A DNA stretch of 64,000 bases from Sweltsa coloradensis (lineage: Eukaryota; Arthropoda; Insecta; Plecoptera; Chloroperlidae). The notes under the pieces were generated by a model. That model was not told the DNA's origin and did not search any database. It saw only the letters and a program-made list of their open reading frames with translations. The position numbers were made by a program, and so were the translations under genes. The stretch is from positions 62,001 to 126,000 of the forward strand of contig JAMZAV010000306.1 of NCBI GenBank assembly GCA_024449915.1. Reading direction: 5' to 3'. Positions 51,442 to 61,385 of the stretch are shown here, piece after piece (within the stretch, counting starts at the first letter, position 1; every line of letters starts with the position of its first letter).

Positions 51442-53495
51442 ATGAATTTGAGGGGTGATTTGTGAATGATATTGCATCTAGCCTAAGGAAAAGTTGGATG
51501 AATCTGAACAGAGAATGAACAGAGAAGAACTGTGCTGGATAAGTCCAGACACATGCGACTCAAGATAACAAACATCCCAGCACACCCACGTCGTGTCCAT
51601 GGGAATTAGGGAAAGCCAGTGCTCGCCTCTAGCATTGGTGAGTAAGATACTAGCCTAGATGCAGGTCAAATAACGCGAAGGTTACGATGTAGACTGCGAT
51701 GACCCTATATCCGCATAGTTTGGAAAATACCACAAGGGTCGATACTGACTCCACTACTATTCTAGCCCTACATATTTGATGTCTAGTTAGCAATTGATGG
51801 TTTAAGTAACCGTGTGTTGTGCATTTTAAGACGGTAAATAATTAAAAGGTTTAGTGCAATGTACTGTATTGGATTCTCTCCATGTAAACAATTGAGTGCA
51901 ATTTACTGTACTGTATTATACTTAAACTCGAATTGAAATTTTAAAATTAAACACACTAACGCCTACTATCATTGAGTATACAACATATACTCAAAGCTAC
52001 TATACTTGAGCATGTATTGATATTTTTAATTAAACACACTAACACCACTGTGCATGGCGACAGTGGGAGAACTGAGCTAATATTATAGTATTAGGCCTAG
52101 CCCGAAGTCACATCGAATGACATGTAAAATTGAAAACTAAAACAATGGGAAAGAAGTAAACGTAGGAATAGAAACATGAAATCTGGTACTGTGCAGTATT
52201 CGAGATGGTATAACAATTAAAATTGCGCAGTACTCGAGACTTTCCTGGTCAAGGTGTCGTCATCGCTCATCGTGTATGTATAAGATGAGCATAGTTGACC
52301 TTGTGGTTGTACGATTATTTATTCTTGATGCGCAACAGGTTACGATATCAATTCCAGCCTATAAAGGCAATTTCTGCCATTAAAAACACCATGAATATGT
52401 ACATTATTCGAATAAATATTCATTCAAAGAAAGAGTTGTGTTGGTCATGATAAAAGACAGGCAAAGAATATGTCGCTTACCAAGAAAAACAACGAAGAAT
52501 TTTCCTTCCAGGAATGAATGTATTATCCACTCACTTCATTTCTGGAGCCAGGAATTGAATCCGAGATCCGAATGGTTTTATTATGTTTATACTTATTCTT
52601 AATGAACTTGCAACTATTTGCATTTCTATTATAGAAGTACCGCCGGCTACGTCGTTGCTAACTAATAATATCGTTGAAATAGCTCTTGCTTGACGTTTAG
52701 AATATGTAAGCACGTAATACATAATAATAAGTGCCCGACTAACGACCCAGGACCTGGATCTGATGTCTTGTTACACCCACCACCTATCCAAACAAGTCAG
52801 ACTTTACATATGTCATCATGAATACCAGACCAGCCAACGTCTTCGTGCATATATTTATACTTGGCAAAAAAGTGACTAACATTGGAAACTTTATGATAAT
52901 ATAACGAAGAACATGACACTGGAGAAAAAACGAAGATAAATAAATATGAACGAGGTCGTAGTGAGTCATGAGTCTTCATCACTGAGTGCTCTGGAATATG
53001 TTTCGCCATCTTCAGATGAGAGGGGACTGGGCTGTAATAAACTGATGTAGGGTGAAGGCGGAAGAGACAGCCGAGGGACAGTTGCAAGGAAGAATACCAT
53101 TTTATAGGGGAAGACAATGATTCTCCACCAAGATTTAAATGACGAATTATGTAGCACAGCGTCACAGTAGAATGAAAACAACGCGACGATCTATAGGTTT
53201 CGTGTTAGTTAACGCCACTAAACACACAAATATTGGTAGTGCATTTCTAAACACTGTTCATCCACTACAAAGAATAAACATGGATCCATCAACACTTGGA
53301 TTGGTTTGCGTATACCTAACAACGAAGCAAATAATAAAATGCAACAAGTTATTCCGAATTAGAGTTGTCGATACTGCGTTCAATCGTGTTCAATCGTGTC
53401 CAACCAGTTTGGGTTTCAATATAAACTTTTTAAACTCTTTGTATTTGTAGTGCTTTGTGACAAAATGAACTATATGAAGTATTAACAACAACCCC
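51442..53495. other. Unassigned non-coding DNA with short duplications
   Basis: AGTGCAATGTACTGTATT (51852) recurs as AGTGCAATTTACTGTACT (51894), and AATTAAACACACTAAC recurs at 51945 and 52028. No gene was recognised. Minus-strand frames near 52797-53181 lack domains. Confidence 0.4.
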
Positions 53496-53642
53496 CAGCT
53501 GACCTTGAGAAAACACTATAGCTAACCTTGGGGAATCCCTAGCTGACCTTGAGGGAACACTGTAGCAAACCTTCGAGAATCCTTAACTGACCTTGAGAGA
53601 ACATTGTATCTAACCTTGGGGAATCCCAAACTGACCTTGAAA
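53496..53642 (+). repeat. 44-bp minisatellite
   Basis: CTGACCTTGAG recurs at 53499, 53543, 53587 and 53631, exactly 44 bases apart. Each is followed by AACACTGTAGC / AACATTGTATC-type text and CCTTGGGGAATCC. About 3.3 units with modest divergence. Confidence 0.9.
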
Positions 53643-55192
53643 AACACAAAACAATATTTAATATGGAGATTCGCGCTCACAATCCAACGCCACTTCATCT
53701 TTAAAATTATTTTGATCACACAATCACTTGCTGACAAGAGCAATGTTTCTACGCTCTACATTTTTTTAAAAATTATTCTGTTCTAAAATATTATCAACTG
53801 ATAAATCGAGGGACATCTTTCTAGTACTAGAGGTCATCACTGCCCCTAGGATTCTTGTCACCCCTGTCCTGACTCCTGCCGCTCACGCGACCGATGATGG
53901 ATGTTCATCCCTTACTCCCGAGAGGGTCCCACCCAGGGGGAGATACCGGCAACACCTAATACAGCATTTCCCCGTCCGAGATATCAATACCCTGAGAGAA
54001 AGGGTTCCAAGACGAGCGAGCATTCACTCTCCCCACCCCCCGCGCGCTCTAGAAAGAGAGGGGGGGAGGAATATATGTCTTGTCCGCGCCGCCTGTCGCG
54101 TCCCACACACGAATCAAAACGGAACTGCCTCCATATAAATCAAACAATCAATCAAATCAATGTAAGGACGAGAAGGAAGATGACAACACATTTGATATAA
54201 ATAAAACCGTCTACTTTATGGCGATGGCACCAGGGGTGGGGGATATTCTTTTAGATAGACGCGTTTACAAATGGCGCCCAAAGAAATGGGAAAACTATTT
54301 TCGGGAGTTGTGCGTTGGGGTTTTTCTTCGATGTTAAATCGGTTCTGTTGATGACGTCACTTAGTTTCCCATGGAATATGAGGAAAAGCGCGGTGACTGT
54401 AAGCGAAATCATTCCAATAGATTGACTCTGTTATGAACGCGCTCGCGCGCACGGGCGTCCTCTTTGGATGCGACGCCGACGCTCCTAGCTCTCTGCGAGG
54501 ACATTCGTCGGAGGGAGGCGTCGCGACGGGTCTTTCCGAGTAAATGAAACACTTGCCCTTTGTCTGACAAAAACAATTTCCAGTTTTATTGCGATCTTTC
54601 CAAACCCTACGTTTTCACTGAACACAATTTACATTCATAATCCTATTTCATTATAAACAACGACGACGACGACGTTGATAAAAACAAAACATTACTCAGT
54701 CTCACACCAGGAATAATAAGTATGAAGTCATTCTTCTCACCTAATGAAAAGTCGTCGCCTTCACAGACAGTGAACACTAAACAGATCAACATGCTCGCGG
54801 TTCTCTATCATTACCATAGTCTCATGTAAAAGCTTCCTTCAATATATCCGATAAGAAAAAATTCAACATACCTCATCAGATTCAGCTATGTGCATAGATA
54901 AAATTTAATTTCTAAATTTCTTTACGATTATTGTCGTAATTTTGACTGTATATGTGCACCTCTACTCAAACCGAGGCCACTTGTCTACCATGGCGTTCAG
55001 CCGAAAATTTGATAAAATCTGCGCACACATAATTTACTATTGTATGATAAATATGCCAATATTAGCCGACAAGCGTATTTTTGGCGCAATTCGGTATACC
55101 CAACTAGCCAGTGCTGTGGGGTCTCTGACTACACAATACTCTCAACGACCATGGTGGTGATTCCGGGTAGGACACGTCGGTTCCTTTATGTT
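53643..55192. other. Unassigned DNA with CpG-rich segments
   Basis: 54000-54110 and especially 54430-54545 (GCGCTCGCGCGCACGGGCG, GACGCCGACGC, GGCGTCGCGACGGG) are much richer in CpG than the surroundings. They may be an unmethylated promoter-type island. Frames at 53901-54337 have no recognised domain. An AACGACGACGACGACGTT self-complementary tract lies at 54659-54676. Confidence 0.4.
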
Positions 55193-55955
55193 ACTAGGAA
55201 AACGCTTAAGTCCCGCCGCGTTGATGGATGAGCTTTTTAAAAATTTTAGTTTGCATGGGATATCTTTACTTTTGCATGTTCTTTGTTTTGCTGCCTACGC
55301 ATTGTAGCTGATCGTTGGCGAGTTTCTTTTGTTACTGTCAATTGGAGTTATTTACCGTAAAAAACTTATATTAAAAGCTTTATTTCTATAGATTCTGGCT
55401 AACTATTTAAACTTTTTCTTTTAAAAGGTACTACATCACCATAACCTTAATGTCCATGTATAATATGAACGTTGTAGCCCCACCAGTTTGGTCAGAATTG
55501 GCCCAAATGGCACGAAAATATCGCACAAAAAATCAAAAAACTTATATTAAAAGCTTTATTTCTATGGATTCTGGCTAACTTTTTCAACTTTTTCTTTCAA
55601 CAGGTACTACATCACCATAACCTTAATGTCCATGTATAATATGAACGTTGTAGCCCCACCCGTTTGGTCAGAATTGGCCCAAATGTTACGAAAATATCGC
55701 ACCAAAAATCGAAAAAAATCGTAAAAGTACGATATTTATGAGAAATATTTCTTCAATTGTACCCAAAAACAATACACCTCTAAGTTCAGAGATTTCGAAG
55801 GTCCTGTCAAATTTTCATCAAGATCGGATATGCCGTTTGCCTGGTAGAGAGTTAACAAACAGACAAAAAAACAAAAAAAAAAAACAAAAAAAAAACACCC
55901 GAGCTAAATTTTTTGGGGGTCAGTGAAATTGAAGTCTTCGCTTCGCTCATCCAAT
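55193..55955. mobile_element. 0.7-kb element with TGGATGAGC / GCTCATCCA ends (copy 2)
   Basis: Starts ACTAGGAAAACGCTTAAGTC then CCGCCGCGTTGATGGATGAGC (55193-55233) and ends CTTCGCTTCGCTCATCCAATT at 55955. The right part (CTAAGTTCAGAGATTTCGAA, GTTAACAAACAGACAAAAAA) matches copy 1. It holds two 176-bp tandem units, whereas copy 1 holds three more-decayed ones. No protein is coded. Confidence 0.75.
55361..55712 (+). repeat. 176-bp tandem pair inside the element
   Basis: CTTATATTAAAAGCTTTATT at 55365 and 55541 starts two units about 95% alike by eye. Both contain GGTACTACATCACCATAACC and CATGTATAATATGAACGTTG. This is much fresher than the ~160-176-bp modules of copy 1, so the array expands independently in each copy. 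Confidence 0.85.
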
Positions 55956-56876
55956 TAGACATTGTTTTAGTTGTTTGAGAATGTTGTTATTTGCGTTTGA
56001 GCACTGCACTGCAAGTTTTCCTCGGGAGCGAGAAATTGTGTGTCGACAACGATGGCATCGAGGACCACCAACAACAAAGAAAGACTTTCCAACTTCCATG
56101 ACAGGCAAATGTCTCCTGGCATTGTCTCCGGGGTCGATACGACCGGACTGAAAACAGAGAAGCTCGTTACGGATGGTAATGGCGCTGACCAAAGACGGTG
56201 GACGACAATCTCAGACGACAAGGGCGAATCACAAAGGCAACCTGCACAAAGAGGCGATAAAGCCTGGTCAAGTCAAGTGAAGGAAAGGCGAGGAGGCGTC
56301 GCATCACGGGTCCGCTCAATCACTGGACGCGGTTCTTTTTATCAATAACCCCGCGGTCTGAGGGGGAGGGGGGTAAAGCGTCCACGTCTTCGCCGGCGGA
56401 ATCAGAAGTGACAAGACGATGACATCACTTCACATCTTCAAGAGCCGAGAAACTGATCCATTGCCTTGCTTTACCTAGCGATCTTTACGTCACGATTGAT
56501 TGATTCCACAAAAAGTTTCCATCAGTAGCAGTAGAGAGCTTTCTTTTTAACGTTGACTTGTATACAATCTATCAAAATGACAATACAAGTAATTTCTTCC
56601 TCATCATAAAAAATTACTATCTCCATCGATCACCTCTATATACCATCATCACACCATCTATTCATAAACTTTCATATGGGTTAGACATATCTGTTGTCAG
56701 ACACCATTATTACCAAGACCGCTTGACCCTTTTCTAACTTATTATGAAGTGGTAATTGATATTCTATGCCATAGAATATGACGTATAAAAAATATGCTTT
56801 TAATTACAAGTCTTCAAAATTAATACCAATTAAATTCTGCAGAATAACAAACATGGCGTCTGCTGATTTATGTAAT
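55956..56876. other. Unassigned DNA, GC-richer at 56040-56350
   Basis: The frame at 56040-56348 (102 codons, plus) is hydrophilic and Arg/Ser/Thr/Gly-rich. An antisense frame is equally open, and neither is recognised. It could be a low-complexity exon or chance. Confidence 0.3.
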
Positions 56877-57060
56877 TATTAAACGTCTATCCTATTCAGT
56901 TAAAATCTGATTTACAAAGGACAACTAAATAATTCTAATTACATAAATGGAGACACAACAATGAACTAAGTTTAGTAAATATTTAAATAGTAATATACAA
57001 CAACAATGTATTAATAACACAATAATTTTGGTAACAAATTCAAAAAGGATATTAAACTAG
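56877..57060 (-). repeat. Longest clear 'GGATAGACGTTAAAT' repeat, minus strand
   Basis: The plus strand has AACGTCTATCCTATTCAGTT, CTGATTTACAAAGGACAACT, ATTACATAAATGGAGACACA, ACAATGTATTAATAACACAA, TTTTGGTAACAAATTCAAAA and AGGATATTAAA, about 180 bases. Together with the inverted copy at 59182 this sets the family's minimum length. It has no A/B boxes and no coding part, so it is either a LINE 3' UTR or a SINE borrowing one. Confidence 0.75.
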
Positions 57061-57140
57061 GACAACGCCAAAGTCGTTGTTAGACGAGTGAGTGAGTGTG
57101 GTGTTGAGTTCCCGGTGCCATAGAAGAACAAAGTAACAAA

Positions 57141-57165
57141 GAAAAAAGAAAAAAGAAAAAAAGAA

Positions 57166-57233
<68 letters not shown>

Positions 57234-57335
57234 AAGAAAGAAAGAAAGAATGAATGAAAGAAAGAAAGAATGAATGAATGAATGATTGAATGAATGAATG
57301 AAAGAAAGAATGAATGAATGAAAGAAAGGAAAGAA
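57141..57335 (+). repeat. (GAAA)n/(GAAT)n simple repeat
   Basis: GAAA units with GATA and GAAT interruptions. The overlapping minus-strand frames (Phe/Ser/Leu/His-rich) are artefacts of the tract. Confidence 0.95.
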
Positions 57336-57797
57336 AAACTATCAACTATCCCTTGTTTGCAGTCACCAATCACACACAAACCCCTGTATCGCCGCGTCAC
57401 TGGCAAGCTAGTAGGTGAGGCTTCTAATGAACGCCAGCACGCCACACCACGGCTGTTAATGAGATGATTTGTACTTACTAGTCGAGCGAGAGACGTAGCC
57501 AATTAGCGAGAGTGGAATCAAAACTCACCTGAAACAGAAGAAAACACGGAGTTAGTACAGAGTGGACAACAGATCCGCGTGGTGCAACACTAACAAACAC
57601 TCGTGTTGCACAATAGAGGAAAGTGCTTAGCCCCGAGCAAGGTGGTGCAAGACACTTACTGCTACAACGTCTAAACTGTCTTATTAAAGCTGTCAAATGC
57701 AGTAAACGAATTAAATCAAGTTTCTTACACATTCTTGAGTTGACGCTGTTCCTAAAATGATGGAGTTTTTAAACGTTGTCTTCCTTTGTAAGTTGTT

Positions 57798-57836
57798 CTC
57801 CTTTGTAAATCAGTTTTATAACTGAATGGGATAGAC

Positions 57837-57881
<45 letters not shown>

Positions 57882-57884
57882 ATA
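57798..57884 (+). repeat. 'GGATAGACGTTAAAT' repeat 3' end with long (AAAT)n tail
   Basis: CTCCTTTGTAAATCAGTTTT then ATAACTGAATGGGATAGACG is followed by TTAAAT and 11 or so AAAT units. This fixes the orientation and the 3' end of the family. Confidence 0.85.
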
Positions 57885-59089
57885 TAAACGTATAAATATG
57901 AATCCAAGAGCAACAGAAAGATCATCTACTTTTATTACAATGAGTTCGATACAGTACAGCGACTTTCACTCACATCGACTCTGCGCAAACATGGTTTCAC
58001 CCTCTACAGTACAACATTAGTGCCCAGTAGCGACAGCACGTAGGGCATACTCCACTTTGACAATATAAAGCAGTTACACAATTCAACAAATCGCTGTTAT
58101 TTTAAGTTAATTTAAAAAGTTTTTCCGCTAAATCAATTATAAATAATAACACAAAATTGTATTAAATAGTAGATATAAAACTATTAGACAAAACGTTGGT
58201 TGATGATTGTTATAATAATATAATAGTTTACAGCTGCATGTGATAAACATCTCTGCGTATTATCGTGTGCCTTATTGCCCACACGTAGTTGCAGAATAAC
58301 AATGCTCTTCACTCTATAATGTAGTTGCAGACAGTATAGCATTTGTAAGTACTTGTACAGTCATCGGATATCTGGAGGAGTGACATGTAATCAACAGACA
58401 TCGTTTCAATTATTGTAATTAATATTGTACATCGTTGTACAAACAGAAATGCAACCAGATCGCCGTACGGTTCTTGTGTACTAAGAGACGTAAACAATGC
58501 TAAAAGGAATAAAGAATTAACATCAATCAAACCGTTCAACAAAAACACAAATATTGTTGTTGATTTTGTGTCGCGTTGTGGACGACCAAAGACAAACAGT
58601 GTTGCCAATTGGTTTGATATCTGGCAACGCCGCTCTCGCGGGGCGGGAGAAACATAAAACACAAAACACAAACACAACCGGACGTTTAAACGAAAATAAT
58701 TGTTCGCCCAGGGCAAGAAAAATGTTTCCCCGAAAACATAGAACAGAATAAAAGGGTGAGTTTTTAACCGAGTGGACATCGGGTAAATATTGGTTATTTA
58801 CAGATTGCCCTTTGCGGAGTTTGCTTCGTTGACATTTACGCAAACACTGGGATGAAGTACAACATAGGGGGCGAGAAATATAAAAACGCAGTAAAACGAA
58901 CAATTGGACAGAGCCAGAAAACCTTACATCAGAAACACAAGAATGAAGATTCGCGTTCGGTGATTTCTTCCACGAAAGTTTGATTACTCCCCGATATTGT
59001 TTGTTGTTACTGATTTTTGGCAAACCTCATATTCGTTTGAGTGGGATCGTCTAATAAATCAGTTTTTTCTTTTCGTTTTTCTTTTTTTA
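57885..59089. other. Unassigned non-coding DNA
   Basis: Minus-strand frames at 58309-59023 overlap each other and show no domain. TTGCCAATTGG...CTGGCAA (58601-58626) forms a weak inverted repeat beside a CpG-rich patch. Nothing else was seen. Confidence 0.4.
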
Positions 59090-59150
59090 ATGTTTTTTTT
59101 CTTTCTTTCTTTCTTTCTTTCTTTTTTCTTTCTTTTTCTTTTTTTCCACC
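59090..59150 (+). repeat. (TTTC)n tract
   Basis: T-rich tract with TTTC units (59099-59124 the cleanest), lying about 30 bases before the next repeat copy. Confidence 0.85.
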
Positions 59151-59181
59151 ACTTTTTATATTTGATTCATTAATTAATTGC

Positions 59182-59384
59182 ATTTAATATCCTTTTTTGT
59201 TATCAAAATTGTTGTGTTTTAATGCATTGTTGTTATAAAAGTTTCTATTTCAATATATTACTTGTATTTCATTGTTGTGTCTGCATCCATGAAATTATAT
59301 TTATTTATTTATTTAGTTGTCCTCCTTTGTAAATCAGTTTTTATAACTAAATAGGATAGACGTTAAAAAACAAAAAAAAAAAAC
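59182..59384 (+). repeat. 'GGATAGACGTTAAAT' repeat, plus strand
   Basis: TTTAATATCCTTTTTTGTTA, AAATTGTTGTGTTTTAATGC, ATTTCATTGTTGTGTCTGCA, TTTATTTAGTTGTCCTCCTT, TGTAAATCAGTTTTTATAAC and AATAGGATAGACGTTAAAAA are the exact order expected from the inverse of 56877-57060. The tail is poly(A)-like. Confidence 0.85.
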
Positions 59385-60065
59385 AACTGGCAGTGTATTT
59401 GATTGCGATTGTTGAACTGTGGTGATTGATAGTTTAGTGTTGGCTGTATTTCTGATTGTCATTACGAGGTTGGGTGAGGTGATTGCCGGGGTGAAATCGA
59501 GTGTGTGATCAGGTAGAAAGTGGATGAATGTCCGGGTGAGAGAAGAGGCTGACAGCTGAGATGTACGGATTATGACGTGGTCGTAGATGATTGATGGAGG
59601 AGGTTGCACAAGCGCATGTGCATGCAGATTCAACTGGGTTGAGCCATGCAGAAGCTAGCAGCGAGTGTTACAGATGTACAGATTAAGGCCTATAGGGCTA
59701 CATCTCTGCTATAATACGTTTACATGTCAAAAACACTATCTGAAATTTTTGTAAGAACTTTTCCTGCATCCAGTTGTCATCTCATGGATATGCACGTTTG
59801 CATGGTTGTAAAGCATGGTCAAAGATTTAAACACATTATTGCAGATTAGCCGCAAACAAATTTCGAAATTTACCAACATAGTCGATTTTACAAAAATTCC
59901 ATATCCTAAAAATCAAATATTTATTTATTGTTTTTTGTGTTATTTTTATTTAAATGTGCAGTAAAAGAAGGCTGTTTATACATGACCAAACGTATTTATA
60001 AAGTTTGTTATCAATCTGATAATTACTGGCTTCGGGAAGTGATCCAGAAATAAAATCACTGGCAT
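59385..60065. other. Unassigned non-coding DNA
   Basis: No recognised feature. Confidence 0.4.
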
Positions 60066-60121
60066 TGATAAGGTACACATAAGATTTGAGCGGAGTTACC
60101 CACTTCAGGTGATTCTAGGTA
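60066..60121 (-). repeat. tRNA-SINE 3' fragment, minus strand
   Basis: GGTACACATAAGATTTGAGC then CACTTCAGGTGATTCTAGGT is the reverse complement of CTAGTTCACCTGAAG...ATGTGTA in the SINE 3' half. Confidence 0.55.
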
Positions 60122-60274
60122 AACAAAAAAAAACATGGTGTTGGAGTATTTGTGAAGAGAATGCATAAGGGCTGTTTATTGTAAATTATAATAATAAATT
60201 GCAGCAGATCATCATTTACAAGATTGAAGACATTAATTTTCAAAAATGAAATAATTATGTTTATGTCGTTCTTG

Positions 60275-60571
60275 CAGAATTTTAAATCGTTGAAGGGCAA
60301 ATTTTGCAAAGTGTGTGAGTGCGTTTTCGATATTCCGTGGACATCAGCGCCGAGATACAGGTTCTCACGGCAGCCCCAGGAACTAGGCACCAGGGGCAGA
60401 AGAAATCAGACAAATGAATGCCCATACAGCGGATCAAGCAGATGTAAATGTATGCAAGTCCGGTGTAGAGTGGTACCTCGCGAGGTCAAACAGACAGAAG
60501 AAATCACAAAGGAATGCTTTCTCCAAGAGCGAAAGAGAAAAATGAACAAAAATTCCCGAGTTCTGACGTAA
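60275..60571 (+). CDS. Open segment with clustered cysteines, unrecognised
   Basis: A GTTCTTGCAG acceptor-like site (ending about 60278) precedes an open frame with 'KFCKVCECVFDIPWTSAPRY' and 'NECPYSGSSRCKCMQVRCRV'. The segment 60330-60500 is GC-richer than its neighbours. Two Cys clusters, of the CxxCxC and CxCxxxxC type, could belong to a small secreted domain, but I recognise none and the chance explanation is open. The frame ends at the TAA at 60569. Confidence 0.2.
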   Translation, partial: QNFKSLKGKFCKVCECVFDIPWTSAPRYRFSRQPQELGTRGRRNQTNECPYSGSSRCKCMQVRCRVVPREVKQTEEITKECFLQERKRKMNKNSRVLT

Positions 60572-60698
60572 CAAAAGCTGCAACACATTTGGCGAAATTT
60601 GATATCGGGCGTCTTTGAGAGGGCGGGACAAAGGCTAAAAGCATGGCAGGGTGTTGTGTGGAACTTTGGGAGGGACAGACAGACTGGCTGTGGCTGAC

Positions 60699-60935
60699 AT
60701 GTCGGGAGTGAAGGGTGAATGGGGTCGGGCGCTTATTGGAATCGCTCTTTTATTTCTTATATACGGAGGAGCAATAGAATCAAACGATCAGTTAGGCAAC
60801 AGGACGTTAGATGTGATGACAAGTGTAATTGAGGGTACAATGTTGGTGGGTTATCAGAGTAAACAGCGTTCACTTGCAGGGAACATTTTAATATGCAAGG
60901 GCAGAATAATAATTCGGATTGATAAGACCAAATAA
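60699..60935 (+). CDS. Possible signal-peptide-bearing start of a secreted protein
   Basis: From the ATG at 60699 the frame reads 'MSGVKGEWGRALIGIALLFL' and 'IYGGAIESNDQLGNRTLDVM'. This is a basic N-terminal region, a 12-residue hydrophobic core, small residues near a cleavage site, then a polar segment with an NRT glycosylation-type sequon. It may be a first exon; the 3' limit is unknown. It lies 130 bases after the Cys-rich open segment. No family was recognised. Confidence 0.22.
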   Translation: MSGVKGEWGRALIGIALLFLIYGGAIESNDQLGNRTLDVMTSVIEGTMLVGYQSKQRSLAGNILICKGRIIIRIDKTK

Positions 60936-61032
60936 AAGCGGTCGATATAACTGACATTATTTGAAATTTTTCAGGAATTATGATCGGAAGTATTAATTAT
61001 CATGACGTGTTGTAGCTAGCATTACAAACACA

Positions 61033-61385
61033 GGTAAATACTCATTTCTTGCTAGAGCCAAAAGGGAGTGGAATGCCCTCCCTAAAGGAGTAATGGAGAC
61101 TCTGCCTAAGTCAATAGAAGTTTTCAAAGGTTTGTTTTAAAGAGTAAAAACTGCTGCTTGTGAAAGATAGGGAATATATATATTTGTGTGTTTTAATGAC
61201 ACTCGGTTATATTAATTTTAGTCATATAGATAAGTTATGAGTTTTTACTTCTTAAGTATTATAACCCTAATATATTTCTATTTTTACAAATTGTGTTTAG
61301 TAATACAGCAGCCACCGATTGTGTAAAAATTTATATGCATTACAATCAAAGATGCTAATAAATATTTTATTCTATTCTATAATGT
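61033..61385 (+). pseudogene. LINE 3' end: last ~36 codons of RT, 3' UTR and (TTCTA)n tail
   Basis: From about 61033 the frame reads 'GKYSFLARAKREWNALPKGV' then 'METLPKSIEVFKGLF' and stops at 61138. This is the typical C-terminal end of LINE reverse transcriptases (SFxxRxxxxWNxLPxxVxxxxSxxxFK). A ~235-bp 3' UTR follows, ending AATAAATATTTTATTCTATT then CTAT, a terminal repeat as in CR1-like LINEs. Everything upstream is missing, so it is a severely 5'-truncated insertion. Confidence 0.8.

Noticed and set aside
57052..57502. Minus-strand frames rich in F, S, L and H (97 and 140 codons)
   Set aside because: They are translations of the (GAAA)n/(GAAT)n simple repeat, not proteins.
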